Shown here piece by piece: positions 9,444 to 17,473 of a DNA stretch of 64,000 bases; the first letter of the stretch is position 1, and every line of letters begins with the position of its first letter. A program made the position numbers and the translations under genes. The notes under the pieces were generated by a model. That model was not told the DNA's origin. It worked only from the letters and a program-made list of their open reading frames with translations, and did no database searches. The DNA is from Mesorhizobium_B sp035998495 (lineage in GTDB: Bacteria; Pseudomonadota; Alphaproteobacteria; Rhizobiales; Rhizobiaceae), in assembly GCA_035998495.1 (NCBI GenBank), contig DASYHP010000067.1, forward strand, positions 62,001-126,000, written 5' to 3'.

Positions 9444-10910
9444 TCAGCCCTGCTCCCTTCCGCGCGCCAGGCGGAAGGCGGCGAGCGCGCGTTCGCGGGC
9501 TTGCCCGTGATCGACGATGGGCCACGGGTAGGTGACGCCGAGCTCCACGCCCGCGGCCCGGAGCTCGGCTTGCGTGGCCTCCCAGGGGGTGTGGATGCTT
9601 TCGCCGCGAAGCCTGGCCAGTTCCGGCACATGCCGGCGAATGTGATCGCCCTCGGGATCGAATTTCTGGCCCTGGGTGATGGGGTTGAAGATGCGGAAAT
9701 AGGGAGCCGGGTCGGGCCCGGAACCGGCGATCCATTGCCAGTTATAGGCGTTGTTGGCGGGATCGGCGTCCACCAGCGTATCCCAGAACCAGGCCTCGCC
9801 TTCGCGCCAGTCCGTCAGGAGGTGCTTGACCAGAAACGATCCCGCGATCAGCCGCAGCCGGTTGGGCATGGCGCCGAAGGTCCACAGCTCGCGCATGGCG
9901 GCGTCCACGATCGGGTAGCCGGTTTGCCCGCGCCGCCAGGCGCGCAGCTCTTCGGGATCGCCGCGGTAGGGAAAGCGCTCGAACAGCGGGTTGAAGGGTT
10001 TCGTCGCGAGGTCAGGGTTGTGGAACAAAAGGTGGTGGCAGAAGTCCCGCCAGGCGAGCTCGCGCCGGAATTTCTCTTTGCCCTCGGCCCCGACACCATC
10101 CGCTTCGGCAACGGCGCGCAGCACCTGGGCGGGCGTGATCTCGCCATGCGCCAGATGCGCGGACAGTTTCGACGAGTTGTTCTGCCCGGAAAGATCGCGC
10201 GCCTGGGCGTAGCGCCCGACGCCGTCCCGCACGAAGGCCGCGAGCCGTTCGAGCCCCGCGGCTTCGCCTGGCGTCCAGACTTCGGAAAAGCGGCCGGCCC
10301 AGTTGGGCTTTGTGGGCAGCAGTCCCCAATCCTCCAAACGGTCGGAGCGCAGCCTGCCGCCCCATGGGCGCAGGCGCTTGGGGGGTGCGACAGGTTCCCA
10401 CGCCTCGCGGCCCGAAAAGAGCGCGCGCACGAAGGGCGCATAGATCTTGAAAGGCCCACCCGCCTTTGTGCGCAAGGAATCGGGCTCGTGCAGGAGAAAG
10501 CCGCCGAAATCCGCGACCTCGATGCCCCGCGCCTGGAGATCCGTCTTGAGATCGCGGTCGATCCCATGCTCGACGGGGTGGTAACGCCGGTTCCAGTAAA
10601 CCTTTTCCGCGCCCGTTTCCCTCAGGAGGCCGCGGACGACCTCGGCCATCGGGCCGCGCCGCATCGTGAGTTCGACGCCGAGCTGCTGGAGCCGCCCGGC
10701 AAGCGCCTTGAGCGAATGGTGTAGCCACCAGCGCTTCGCGCCGCCTGTTGCGCGGAGGCCGGGGCTTTCCTCATCGAGCACGAAGGCGGCGGCCACGGGC
10801 GCGCCGCTTTCGCTTGCGGCCAGGAGCGCTCGGTTGTCGGCCACGCGCCGGTCGGTCCGGAACAGCACCAGCGCGGGCGCCTCGTCGGCCTTCGCTTTGC
10901 TCACGCTCAT
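9444..10910 (-). CDS. phr: Deoxyribodipyrimidine photolyase (cryptochrome/photolyase family)
   Basis: A 488-residue flavoprotein that repairs UV-induced cyclobutane pyrimidine dimers with blue light. The N-terminal Rossmann-type domain (ALVLFRTDRRVADNRAL) is followed by the FAD-binding helical domain with KLSAHLAHGEITPAQ, GYPIVDAAMRELW, NRLRLIAGSFLVKHLL and NNAYNWQWIAGSG, all hallmarks of class I CPD photolyases. A shifted-frame copy on the same strand is only a shadow. It lies upstream of cfa on the same strand with a gap of about 135 bases and could share its transcript. Confidence 0.95.
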   Translation of the reverse strand: MSVSKAKADEAPALVLFRTDRRVADNRALLAASESGAPVAAAFVLDEESPGLRATGGAKRWWLHHSLKALAGRLQQLGVELTMRRGPMAEVVRGLLRETGAEKVYWNRRYHPVEHGIDRDLKTDLQARGIEVADFGGFLLHEPDSLRTKAGGPFKIYAPFVRALFSGREAWEPVAPPKRLRPWGGRLRSDRLEDWGLLPTKPNWAGRFSEVWTPGEAAGLERLAAFVRDGVGRYAQARDLSGQNNSSKLSAHLAHGEITPAQVLRAVAEADGVGAEGKEKFRRELAWRDFCHHLLFHNPDLATKPFNPLFERFPYRGDPEELRAWRRGQTGYPIVDAAMRELWTFGAMPNRLRLIAGSFLVKHLLTDWREGEAWFWDTLVDADPANNAYNWQWIAGSGPDPAPYFRIFNPITQGQKFDPEGDHIRRHVPELARLRGESIHTPWEATQAELRAAGVELGVTYPWPIVDHGQARERALAAFRLARGREQG

Positions 10911-11083
10911 CCCACCTCTTGCCGCCCTTGGTGATCGGCGGACAAGAAGGGGCGCGGCCAGCGCTTGGCAAGGCGTTCGGGCGTTGGACTTTCGGCGCCC
11001 GCCGCATGCCCTGCGGCGCTGCGGCCCCTTCCACCCGGCCGGCTTTGGCCGCAGAGGGGACGGCCAGCAGGAGGTGTCGCCGC

Positions 11084-11398
11084 TTGATCCGCCACATCGT
11101 CTTTTTCAGCGCCGGGAAGCCCGAGCACGTCCCGGCCGTCCTGGACGGCCTGCGTCTGCTCCAGCGGATTCCGCACGGGTCCGTCGTGGAGGTTCGGCCG
11201 AACCTGAAGATCGACCAGTTGGCCAACGAGGTGGATGCGGTGGTCTATGCGGAGTTCGCGGACGAGGCGGCGCTCCTCGCCTACAAGGCGCATCCTCTTT
11301 ATGCCGAGGCGACCGCCCGTGTCCGCCCGCTCCGCGAGCTGAGGATCGCCGCGGATGTTTCGGCCGGGCCGGACGAACACAGCGGCCCGGCGGACTGA
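11084..11398 (+). CDS. Dabb (stress-responsive alpha/beta barrel) domain protein
   Basis: A 104-residue protein beginning (L/M)IRHIVFFSAGK, the usual opening of the Dabb family, a small dimeric barrel of mostly unknown function. I place the start at TTG 11084 because an AGGAGG ribosome site (11069-11074) lies nine bases upstream and the family consensus begins here. The open frame runs further upstream but with low-complexity, arginine-rich sequence. It is the last chromosomal gene before the integrated element. Confidence 0.8.
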   Translation: MIRHIVFFSAGKPEHVPAVLDGLRLLQRIPHGSVVEVRPNLKIDQLANEVDAVVYAEFADEAALLAYKAHPLYAEATARVRPLRELRIAADVSAGPDEHSGPAD

Positions 11399-11449
11399 AG
11401 CGGCTCGCCGGCCAATGTGTCGATGGGATGCGCATGTGAGATGCGGAAG

Positions 11450-11498
11450 TGGCTCCCCGGGCCGGATTCGAACCAGCGACCAACCGGTTAACAGCCGG
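11450..11498. repeat. attL: 49-bp copy of the tRNA-Asn 3' end
   Basis: The 49 bases from TGGCTCCCCGGG to AACAGCCGG are identical to 27210-27258. They cover the encoded CCA end, acceptor strand, T arm and anticodon arm of tRNA-Asn up to the middle of the anticodon stem, then diverge. This is the chromosomal half left behind by site-specific integration. Confidence 0.93.
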
Positions 11499-11601
11499 AC
11501 TTTGTAGAGCCCACCAGCGCCACTTACCGGTTGTTCGTCTCTTCTGAATGCCTTTCCGCACAAGGGATTACGCTTTCTCTGTTGCACCTTAGCGCACACT
11601 A

Positions 11602-11664
11602 GGGCAACATAAGCAGCACATGGGGCGCGTTGCCCCGATGTTGCCCCGGAGGAGCCGTTGCCCC
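11602..11664. repeat. Left arm-type repeats GTTGCCCC (likely integrase binding sites)
   Basis: Three direct copies of GTTGCCCC lie at 11629, 11640 and 11657, with one inverted copy (GGGCAAC) at 11602. The same word recurs near the right end of the element. Repeats of this kind flanking a tRNA core site usually bind the N-terminal domain of tyrosine integrases. The last copy overlaps the integrase start codon, suggesting autoregulation. Confidence 0.7.
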
Positions 11665-12938
11665 GCGAGAACCTCACCGACAAGCGCCTCAAGGCGCTGA
11701 AGCCCGCGCCGGCTGGGCAACGTTACGAAATCATGGACGGGATCGTTCCCGGCATGGGCATCCGCGTGACGGACAAGGGGCAGAAATCCTTTGTGTTCGT
11801 GGCGCGCTATCCCGGCAGCAGCAACCCGACGCGCCGTGCGCTTGGCGAGTATGACGCGCTGACACTCGACGCAGCCCGCGACAAGGCGCGGGAGTGGCAT
11901 GGCCTCATATCCCGGGGCATCGATCCCAAGGTGAAGCAGGAGGAGGAGCGCCAAGCCGCCGCCTCGGCCGCTTCGGCCAAGCGCGACCGTTCATTCGAGA
12001 CGGTTCTTGACCGGTTCATTGCCGCTCGCCGCCGCGATGGCATTCGTAAGGCTGACGAGGACGAGCGCGACTTCAAGCGCGAATGCCTGCCCAAGTGGAA
12101 GGGCAGGGACGTTGCCGACCTCAAGGGCGCGGACATCATGGCCGTGCTGGAGGCGATCGCGGAGCGCGGCAAGACGCGGCAGGCCCTTAACATGGCGCAG
12201 AAGATCGGAACGTTCTTCTCGTGGTGCGCGGATGACGAGCTGATCGACACGTCACCTTACCGCGCCAAGAAGGTAAGGACCTCGATCGGGGAGAAGGCTG
12301 CTCGTGACCGAGTGTTCACGGATGCCGAACTGTGGGCGTTCTGGAGGGCCACGGAAGGGCTGGAGCCGGTCTATCGTGGCGTCTATCGCCTGCTTCTCCT
12401 GACCGGGCAGCGGCTCAACGACATTGCTCAGGCGTCATGGTCTGAAATCGACACCACCAAGAAGGTTCTGACCGTCCCGGCCGACCGGTTCAAGTCGGGT
12501 CGGGACCATGCAGTGCCGCTCACGGATGACGCTGCGGAGATCATTGAGGCGCTGCCGCGCTTCGAGAAATCCAAGTGGCTCTGCTCGCTCGACGGCAAGC
12601 ACCCTGTCCACATCGGCCACAAGCTGAAGCAGCGGCTCGACAAGGCCATGCTGGCGGCGCTCCAAGAGGAGGACGAGGAGGCCACCCTGCCGGCCTGGGT
12701 GAACCATGACATTCGCCGCACGGTTCGCACCCGGCTTTCCGAACTGGATGTGATGGACGAGGTTGCCGAGGCCGTTATCGGCCATGTGCCTTCGGCGCTG
12801 ATCCGCACCTATAACCAGTCCGACCGCATGCGCGTGAAGCGGGATGCGCTGAACCGCTGGCAGGGCGCGCTCAACGTCATCGTGGGACGAGGGCAGGACG
12901 CGAACGTCATTCCGCTGGTTGGGCGGGCACAGCCGTGA
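11658..12938 (+). CDS. int: Tyrosine site-specific integrase (P4 type)
   Basis: A 426-residue integrase that recombines attP with the tRNA-Asn gene. The N-terminal arm-binding domain (LTDKRLKALKPAPAGQRYEI) is followed by a SAM-like core-binding domain (about 113-205) and the catalytic domain. Catalytic residues are R252 (TGQRLNDI), K279, H350 and R353 (HDIRR), H376 and the nucleophile Y385. The start is TTG 11658, next to a GGAGG ribosome site and overlapping the third GTTGCCCC repeat. The stop overlaps the next gene's GTG by four bases. It appears intact. Confidence 0.94.
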   Translation: MPRENLTDKRLKALKPAPAGQRYEIMDGIVPGMGIRVTDKGQKSFVFVARYPGSSNPTRRALGEYDALTLDAARDKAREWHGLISRGIDPKVKQEEERQAAASAASAKRDRSFETVLDRFIAARRRDGIRKADEDERDFKRECLPKWKGRDVADLKGADIMAVLEAIAERGKTRQALNMAQKIGTFFSWCADDELIDTSPYRAKKVRTSIGEKAARDRVFTDAELWAFWRATEGLEPVYRGVYRLLLLTGQRLNDIAQASWSEIDTTKKVLTVPADRFKSGRDHAVPLTDDAAEIIEALPRFEKSKWLCSLDGKHPVHIGHKLKQRLDKAMLAALQEEDEEATLPAWVNHDIRRTVRTRLSELDVMDEVAEAVIGHVPSALIRTYNQSDRMRVKRDALNRWQGALNVIVGRGQDANVIPLVGRAQP

Positions 12939-13594
12939 AATCGAAGGGTAAGCCCTACACGGGCAAACTACTTCAACCGATCAGGCTACCCGACCACTGG
13001 GCAGGGCGGCGGAGACTATATGGCGAGCGCGTCCTTCAGTTTCTTGGGCCTGCTGCGGAAAGGCACGACGCGCGAGTCCGCTCCTTGTCCGAGGATGAGC
13101 GGCTCCCGCAGCTCTTTGAACACTTCGGCATATCTCCGGCAAGCGAAGATGCATGGCAAAATCTCGCCCTTGCTCTTGCTAGAAAGCACGTGCCAGGATT
13201 TTCAGCCGTTAGAGAACGCGGCGCTCCAGTAACCCGCGATGCTTTCGTGAAATACCGGCTCTACAAATGGTCACGACGCAAAAAGAACGCGTTAGCAGGC
13301 CGGGGCAATGTTACCCAGAGACAGGTTTGTGAAGCATTGAGCCGAGACCGGCAGTTCAAGACGGACATGCCGGAACTCGCAAAGCTGTCGCCGAAGGGCT
13401 TGGCCAACACATTGTCCAAGGCACTGAAAATGCGCCGCGCAAACGTCTTGCATCGCTGGGGCGTGCGAGCGACGCTCCGGAAGATCGCCAACTTGCCACA
13501 GGACGAGATTGCCGAGCTTTCCGTGGGTTTGTTCGGCGATACGCCGTATTGGCCCGGTCGCGTCCACCGCGAGTTAAAGAAACCGTCCCGGTAA
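12935..13594 (+). CDS. Unknown element protein coupled to the integrase
   Basis: A 219-residue, lysine- and arginine-rich protein that I do not recognise. It starts with GTG overlapping the integrase stop (GTGA), so it is probably translated with the integrase. No membrane segment or signal peptide is visible. The middle (KYRLYKWSRRKKNALAGRGN) is very basic and could bind DNA. Codons are less GC-biased than in chromosomal genes. Coupling to int could mean a role in recombination or its control, but this is a guess from position. Confidence 0.6.
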   Translation: MKSKGKPYTGKLLQPIRLPDHWAGRRRLYGERVLQFLGPAAERHDARVRSLSEDERLPQLFEHFGISPASEDAWQNLALALARKHVPGFSAVRERGAPVTRDAFVKYRLYKWSRRKKNALAGRGNVTQRQVCEALSRDRQFKTDMPELAKLSPKGLANTLSKALKMRRANVLHRWGVRATLRKIANLPQDEIAELSVGLFGDTPYWPGRVHRELKKPSR

Positions 13595-13674
13595 GGGTAT
13601 CCCCCCGGCTTAATGGGATAGGCCGCTCCCTAACCTGCTTGCGTGACTAGAACCCGCAAGGAGGCGCTAGAGCA

Positions 13675-13935
13675 ATGTCGCTCATTCCCCTCAGCAGACT
13701 GCCCGATAAGGGCATCCTCTACAGCCGGAACTATATCGACCGGCTTGTGAAGAACCAGCTTCTCCCTGAGTTGGTCTATTTGTCTCCGCGCAAGAGGGCC
13801 TTCATTGAAGAAGAGCTTGACCGCGTGGTGGCAGCTCGCGCCGCAGGGAAATCTGTCGCCGAAATCAAAGCGCTTGTGGCCGAGATGACGGCCTCCCGCA
13901 GCCGCAACAAGGGAGGCGCAAATGGCACCTCCTAA
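13675..13935 (+). CDS. AlpA-like helix-turn-helix protein, possible excisionase
   Basis: An 86-residue protein whose first 60 residues resemble the AlpA/MerR-like fold: LPDKGILYSRNYIDRLVKNQ as the helix-turn-helix, then a wing and RAFIEEELDRVVAARA. Proteins of this family activate integrases or act as recombination directionality factors in P4-like elements. A strong ribosome site (AAGGAGG) precedes ATG 13675. Just upstream CTTGCG and CGCAAG can pair, placing a hairpin next to the ribosome site. It overlaps the next frame by 14 bases. Confidence 0.65.
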   Translation: MSLIPLSRLPDKGILYSRNYIDRLVKNQLLPELVYLSPRKRAFIEEELDRVVAARAAGKSVAEIKALVAEMTASRSRNKGGANGTS

Positions 13936-14143
13936 TGTGCGAAGCCCGGCCGCACCTGTCGGGGGTGCGGGCCGGGCCGGGAATATCAAAGCTCTGGCGG
14001 GCGTTGATGTCTCGGAAAATAGCAACCTCCACCGACTTCGGCAAGCGCAGCGCATTCGGCAGGGTTTCGGCCTTTCCTGGCCGCACGCCCGCGCCGTGGC
14101 CGAGATCGCCTTCGCGGTGAACGAGGAGTGGAGGAAGGCATGA
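13922..14143 (+). CDS. Small hypothetical phage protein
   Basis: A 73-residue protein of unknown function. It starts 14 bases before the AlpA-like gene ends and its stop overlaps the next ATG (ATGA). The C-terminal half (NLHRLRQAQRIRQGFGLSWPHARAVAEIAFA) looks helical. The tight packing supports a real gene in the early operon, but no family is recognised. Confidence 0.5.
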   Translation: MAPPNVRSPAAPVGGAGRAGNIKALAGVDVSENSNLHRLRQAQRIRQGFGLSWPHARAVAEIAFAVNEEWRKA

Positions 14144-14406
14144 GCGACGAGCAACAAGCGACGTTCGCCTTCCCCGCCCAGGCAAAATGGAGGGAGAAGA
14201 ACCCGCTAAAGGTCTGGGCGCAAGCGGCGCTCAGGTCGGCGGTCAAGCGCGGCCTCGTGCAGCAAAGGCCCTGCCAGGAATGCGGGGCCGAGCCGGCCGA
14301 GGCGCATCACCCTGATTACTCCAAACCGGCCGATGTCGTGTGGCTTTGCCGGCTCCACCATCGGCGTCACCACGCCTTAGAACGTCGAGGAGACGCCGAT
14401 GAATAA
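14140..14406 (+). CDS. Small HNH-like zinc-binding phage protein
   Basis: An 88-residue protein with C45-x2-C48, H56-H57 and C70-x2-H73-H74 (WLCRLHHRRHH), a treble-clef zinc knuckle of the HNH type. Full HNH nucleases are larger, so it may be a minimal homing-type nuclease, a packaging nuclease accessory or simply a zinc-binding regulator. I start it at ATG 14140, overlapping the previous stop. An earlier ATG at 14128 would add four residues. It overlaps the following PC4-like gene by eight bases. Confidence 0.65.
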   Translation: MSDEQQATFAFPAQAKWREKNPLKVWAQAALRSAVKRGLVQQRPCQECGAEPAEAHHPDYSKPADVVWLCRLHHRRHHALERRGDADE

Positions 14407-14665
14407 GCCCATCGCGATCATCCCCAAGAACAAGAAGGAGACGCTGAACATCAGCTTGGACGAGTTCAACGGGCACGACCTTTTCAGCGCCCGTGTGTGG
14501 TTCCAGGCTGATGACGGCATGCGGCCCAGCAAAAGCGGCTTGGCGTTTCGGGTGGCGTTGCTGCCCGAGTTCGCCAAGGCGGTGAACGAGGCCATCTCCG
14601 AGGCAGAGAGGCGGGGTTTGCTGCCGCCTCAAAGCCGCCCTAGGCGTGAGGGGTGGGGCGAATGA
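14399..14665 (+). CDS. PC4/p15-like single-stranded DNA-binding protein
   Basis: An 88-residue protein resembling the transcriptional coactivator p15 (PC4) fold: KKETLNISLDEFNGHDLFSARVWF followed by a short strand and RPSKSGLAFRVALLPEFAKAV. Bacterial and phage PC4-like proteins bind single-stranded DNA as dimers and are linked to replication or late transcription. Its place just before a replication-like gene fits either role. The stop overlaps the next start (ATGA at 14662). Confidence 0.7.
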   Translation: MNKPIAIIPKNKKETLNISLDEFNGHDLFSARVWFQADDGMRPSKSGLAFRVALLPEFAKAVNEAISEAERRGLLPPQSRPRREGWGE

Positions 14666-15165
14666 GCAAGCGCAAGTTCAGCATGATCGCGCCCGCGCTC
14701 TGGCGTTCCAAGCGGGTCCGCGCGCTCAGCAGCGACGAGAAGGTTCTTCTCTTCTACCTGCTCACCAGCGAGCACCAGAACTCGGCAGGCTGTTACCGCC
14801 TGCCCGAGGGCTATGTCTGCTCCGACCTCGGCTGGGAGCCGGCCACGCTCCGCAAGGCCCGCGCCGCGCTGGTGAAGGCCGACCTCGTGGACTTCGACCC
14901 CGATACGGAGACCGTGTTCATCTGCGGCTGGCTGAAACAATGCCCGCCGCAGAACCAGAAGCATGCCCTCGGCACTCAGACGCTCATCGGCAACATCGAA
15001 AGCGACAGGCTGCGCGAGCGCGCCGAGTCCGACTTCGAGGCGACCGGCTTCTGGGACAACCCGCTAGGGCCAGCGGCCAACACCACCACGGCCGGCAACT
15101 CGCCCGCTTACAGCAGCGCGCTCGCCAACTCGCCCTTGGTGAAACGGGCCTCGGGCCTCAGGTGA
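14662..15165 (+). CDS. Phage replication-type protein (winged-helix-like N-terminus)
   Basis: A 167-residue protein. The N-terminal 90 residues (SKRKFSMIAPALWRSKRVRAL, then SSDEKVLLFYLLTSEHQNSAG and LGWEPATLRKARAALVKADLV) have the pattern seen in phage replisome-organiser and DnaT-like proteins, with a winged-helix reading and a short C-terminal tail. It ends just before an A-rich, purine-rich tract that could be the replication origin. The role is inferred from pattern and position. Confidence 0.55.
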   Translation: MSKRKFSMIAPALWRSKRVRALSSDEKVLLFYLLTSEHQNSAGCYRLPEGYVCSDLGWEPATLRKARAALVKADLVDFDPDTETVFICGWLKQCPPQNQKHALGTQTLIGNIESDRLRERAESDFEATGFWDNPLGPAANTTTAGNSPAYSSALANSPLVKRASGLR

Positions 15166-15182
15166 GGTGATAGCCTATCGAT

Positions 15183-15280
15183 ACCGTATGCAGAGACTAT
15201 GGATATACAGAGACAGAGACACAGACAGAAACGGAGACGGAAAGGAGACAAAAAACAAAACTAAAACCTGAAACAGAGAC
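15183..15280 (+). repeat. Purine-rich tract of imperfect AGAGACA repeats
   Basis: About 100 bases on the plus strand are almost all A and G with scattered C, built from variants of AGAGACA and GGAGAC followed by an A-rich run (ACAAAAAACAAAACTAAAAC). This is far richer in A than the surroundings and has no coding potential. It follows the replication-like gene, so an origin of replication or a DNA-unwinding element is a reasonable guess. Simple-sequence expansion is the alternative. Confidence 0.6.
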
Positions 15281-15475
15281 GACGCCTTCGGCGCGTCGCT
15301 TCGCTCCGTCATCATCGCCAGCATAGGCAGGCATCCATCCTGCACCGTCCGCACAGCGGAAAGGGAGAATGGGCTCTTGAGGGAATGCCTACATCAGCGT
15401 GTTCGCTCACTCGCCAACGCCGCGCCTTTTTCCTGCCAACCCGCCCAGCGACTCCAAACGGCTCCCAGCGGTGAA

Positions 15476-15571
15476 AACCGGCATGTAACCGGTTGTTCAG
15501 GAGCCATAAAGCCTTGCATTTCCTAGGTTCTGCCTTAGTGTTCCTCTTGCCGGGGCAACACCCGGGCAACA
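15476..15571. other. Internal attachment-site-like sequence with GGGCAAC repeats
   Basis: AACCGG and CCGGTT (15476-15481 and 15489-15494) form an inverted repeat with a 7-base spacer, the same stem and spacing as the tRNA-Asn anticodon arm. From 15476 to 15498, 19 of 23 bases match the tRNA sense strand. GGGGCAAC at 15552 and GGGCAAC at 15564 follow. The word ACCGGTTGTTC also occurs at 11526 near attL, with GGGCAACA 76 bases downstream in both places. Confidence 0.5.
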
Positions 15572-15584
15572 AAGGACCGCAAAC

Positions 15585-15974
15585 TTGCCGCGTGGAAGCG
15601 CACTCAAAGCCGAACTGAAACCGCAGGCCAGAACCCGCACTGGCAACGGCAAGGAACTGCTGGCCGGCATTGACGGCCGTTCCGTGCTCGCCCGCCGTGT
15701 TCGCGAGGTGCTGGGCCAGATCATCACCGACATGGGCGGCGACCCTTCCGAGGCTCAGCTCGCCATCGCCAAACGCGCCGCCACGCTGGTGACGTGGTGC
15801 GAGTCCGTCGAGGCTTCGTTCCTCAATGGCGAGGAGTTCGACGTGGCCATCTACGGCACCAGCGTGAACACGTTGCGCCGGCTGCTTGAGAGCGTCGGGC
15901 TTGAACGCCGCAGCAAGGACATCACCCCAAACCTGCGTGACTACGTCACCCGGACCTATGGCGGCGCACAATGA
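15585..15974 (+). CDS. Probable terminase small subunit
   Basis: A 129-residue, mostly helical protein that begins at TTG 15585 and ends four bases into the large terminase gene (ATGA). Position directly before terL and size suggest the DNA-recognition subunit of the packaging motor. Sequence similarity to a named family is not evident by eye. A DNA-binding helix-turn-helix could lie in SEAQLAIAKRAATLVTWCES. It is preceded by two GGGCAAC repeats, which might bind integrase or another element protein and affect its expression. Confidence 0.55.
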   Translation: MPRGSALKAELKPQARTRTGNGKELLAGIDGRSVLARRVREVLGQIITDMGGDPSEAQLAIAKRAATLVTWCESVEASFLNGEEFDVAIYGTSVNTLRRLLESVGLERRSKDITPNLRDYVTRTYGGAQ

Positions 15975-17473
15975 ACGCGCTCGCCAGAGTCGAGATCGAC
16001 CAAGCTCTTCGCGATCCGAACCTGCTGGGCGCGGCCCTCGGCCCGTCCGCCACATGGGACACGTGGCTTGCCATTCTGCGCGCCGCATTCGGTCTGCCGC
16101 TGTCTGCTGAGGAGCGCGCCGCCTTCGATAAGGTTTCCGGGGGCAGGGAGCCGCCTCAGAAGCGTGTGCGGGAGTTGTGGGCCATCATCGGTCGCCGATC
16201 CGGGAAGTCGCGTGTAGCAGCCGCCCTGGCCACGTATCAGGCCGCCTTCGGCAACCACAGCAACCTGAGTGCGGGTGAGGCGGGTGTCGTCCTCGTGCTG
16301 GCGGCATCCAAGACGCAAGCGGCAGCCGTTTTCAACTACGTCCGGGCCTTCTTCGAGGCCAGCCCGATCCTTCGAGAGCTTGTCGTCTCAGAGACCGGCG
16401 ACGAGCTGCGCCTCAAGGGCAACATCGTGATCGCGGTTCACAGCAACTCGTTCAAGACGATCCGAGGCAGAACGCTGGTCGCCGCTGTGTTCGATGAGGC
16501 GGCGTTCTGGAGAGACGATAGCACCAGCCTTCCCGACATCGAAACTTACCGCGCCGTGCTGCCGGCCCTTGCGACAACCGGAGGAATGCTGATCGGCATC
16601 AGCAGCCCCTACGGGCAGAGAGGCTTGCTGTTCCAGAAGCATCAGGAGTGCTTCGGGCAGAGCAACCCTGATGTGCTCGTCATCAAGGGCGGCACCAAGA
16701 CGCTGAACCCGACCATCAGTGCGGAGGTCATCACCCAAGCGCATCAAGACGATCCCGAGGCAGCGAGGGCCGAATGGGATGGTGAGTTCCGAGGCGACCT
16801 GTCCTCCTTCATCGACCGTGAGGTGGTGCAGGGCTGTGTGGCGCCGGGCATCCGGGAGCGGACCTTCGTCCGTGACTACCGCTATCACGCCTTCTGCGAT
16901 CCGAGCGGCGGCGCGCATGACAGCATGACGCTGGGCATCGCGCACCGGGAGGGCGTCCGCTCGGTGCTGGATTGCGTTCGCGAAGTCCAGCCGCCGTTCA
17001 ACCCCACAGATGTCGTCGAGGAGTTCGAGCGCCTGCTGCGCACCTACAAGATCAACATGGTCACGGGCGACCGATACGGCGCCGGGTGGGTTCAGGAAGC
17101 CTTCCGCACGGCCGGCCTTCGCTACGTGGCGAGCGAGCGGACCCGCAGTGAGATCTATCTCGATGCCTTGCCCTTGCTGATGGGCGAGACGGCTGTGCTT
17201 CTCGATAACTCGCGTCTGGTCGGCCAGATTGCGCAGTTGGAGCGCCGCACGAGCCGGCAGGGCCGTGACAGCATCGACCACATGCGCGGCGCATCCGACG
17301 ACCTCGCTAATGCAGCCTTGGGCGCGATCACCATTGCCGCCGCAAGCGCGGGCGTCAGCCGGCTTTCTAAGCCGAACAAGCAGTCAATGGGCCAGACCGA
17401 CCCCTTGGCCGCATACCGCGTGAAGAGGGGCGGACAACCCGGCATCTACGATCCACTGAGGGCCTTTAGATGA
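15971..17473 (+). CDS. terL: Phage terminase large subunit
   Basis: A 500-residue DNA-packaging motor with ATPase and nuclease domains. Walker A is GRRSGKS (74-80), Walker B VAAVFDEAAFW (D175, E176) and the coupling motif GISSPYGQRG (208-217). The C-terminal RNase H-like nuclease shows FCDPSGGAHDSM (D309, D316), VTGDRYGAGW and a later acidic DD in GASDDLAN. It appears complete and therefore possibly functional. Its 3' end overlaps the next gene by four bases. Normally portal and capsid genes follow, but here they do not. Confidence 0.9.
   Translation: MNALARVEIDQALRDPNLLGAALGPSATWDTWLAILRAAFGLPLSAEERAAFDKVSGGREPPQKRVRELWAIIGRRSGKSRVAAALATYQAAFGNHSNLSAGEAGVVLVLAASKTQAAAVFNYVRAFFEASPILRELVVSETGDELRLKGNIVIAVHSNSFKTIRGRTLVAAVFDEAAFWRDDSTSLPDIETYRAVLPALATTGGMLIGISSPYGQRGLLFQKHQECFGQSNPDVLVIKGGTKTLNPTISAEVITQAHQDDPEAARAEWDGEFRGDLSSFIDREVVQGCVAPGIRERTFVRDYRYHAFCDPSGGAHDSMTLGIAHREGVRSVLDCVREVQPPFNPTDVVEEFERLLRTYKINMVTGDRYGAGWVQEAFRTAGLRYVASERTRSEIYLDALPLLMGETAVLLDNSRLVGQIAQLERRTSRQGRDSIDHMRGASDDLANAALGAITIAAASAGVSRLSKPNKQSMGQTDPLAAYRVKRGGQPGIYDPLRAFR

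Larger units (their letters stand above)
15166..15584. other. 419-base gap between early genes and terminase
   Basis: No convincing gene. It holds the purine-rich tract, a GC-rich palindromic stretch around 15281-15297, and at 15476-15571 an attachment-site-like sequence (listed separately). The promoter of the terminase operon presumably lies here, but I cannot place it with confidence. Confidence 0.6.

Noticed and set aside
11450..11524. A second tRNA-Asn gene at the left end of the element
   Set aside because: Only the 3' 49 bases match; the D arm and 5' acceptor strand are missing, so it is the attL fragment.
15183..15280. A CRISPR array
   Set aside because: The repeats are short, imperfect and without regular unique spacers, and no cas gene is nearby.
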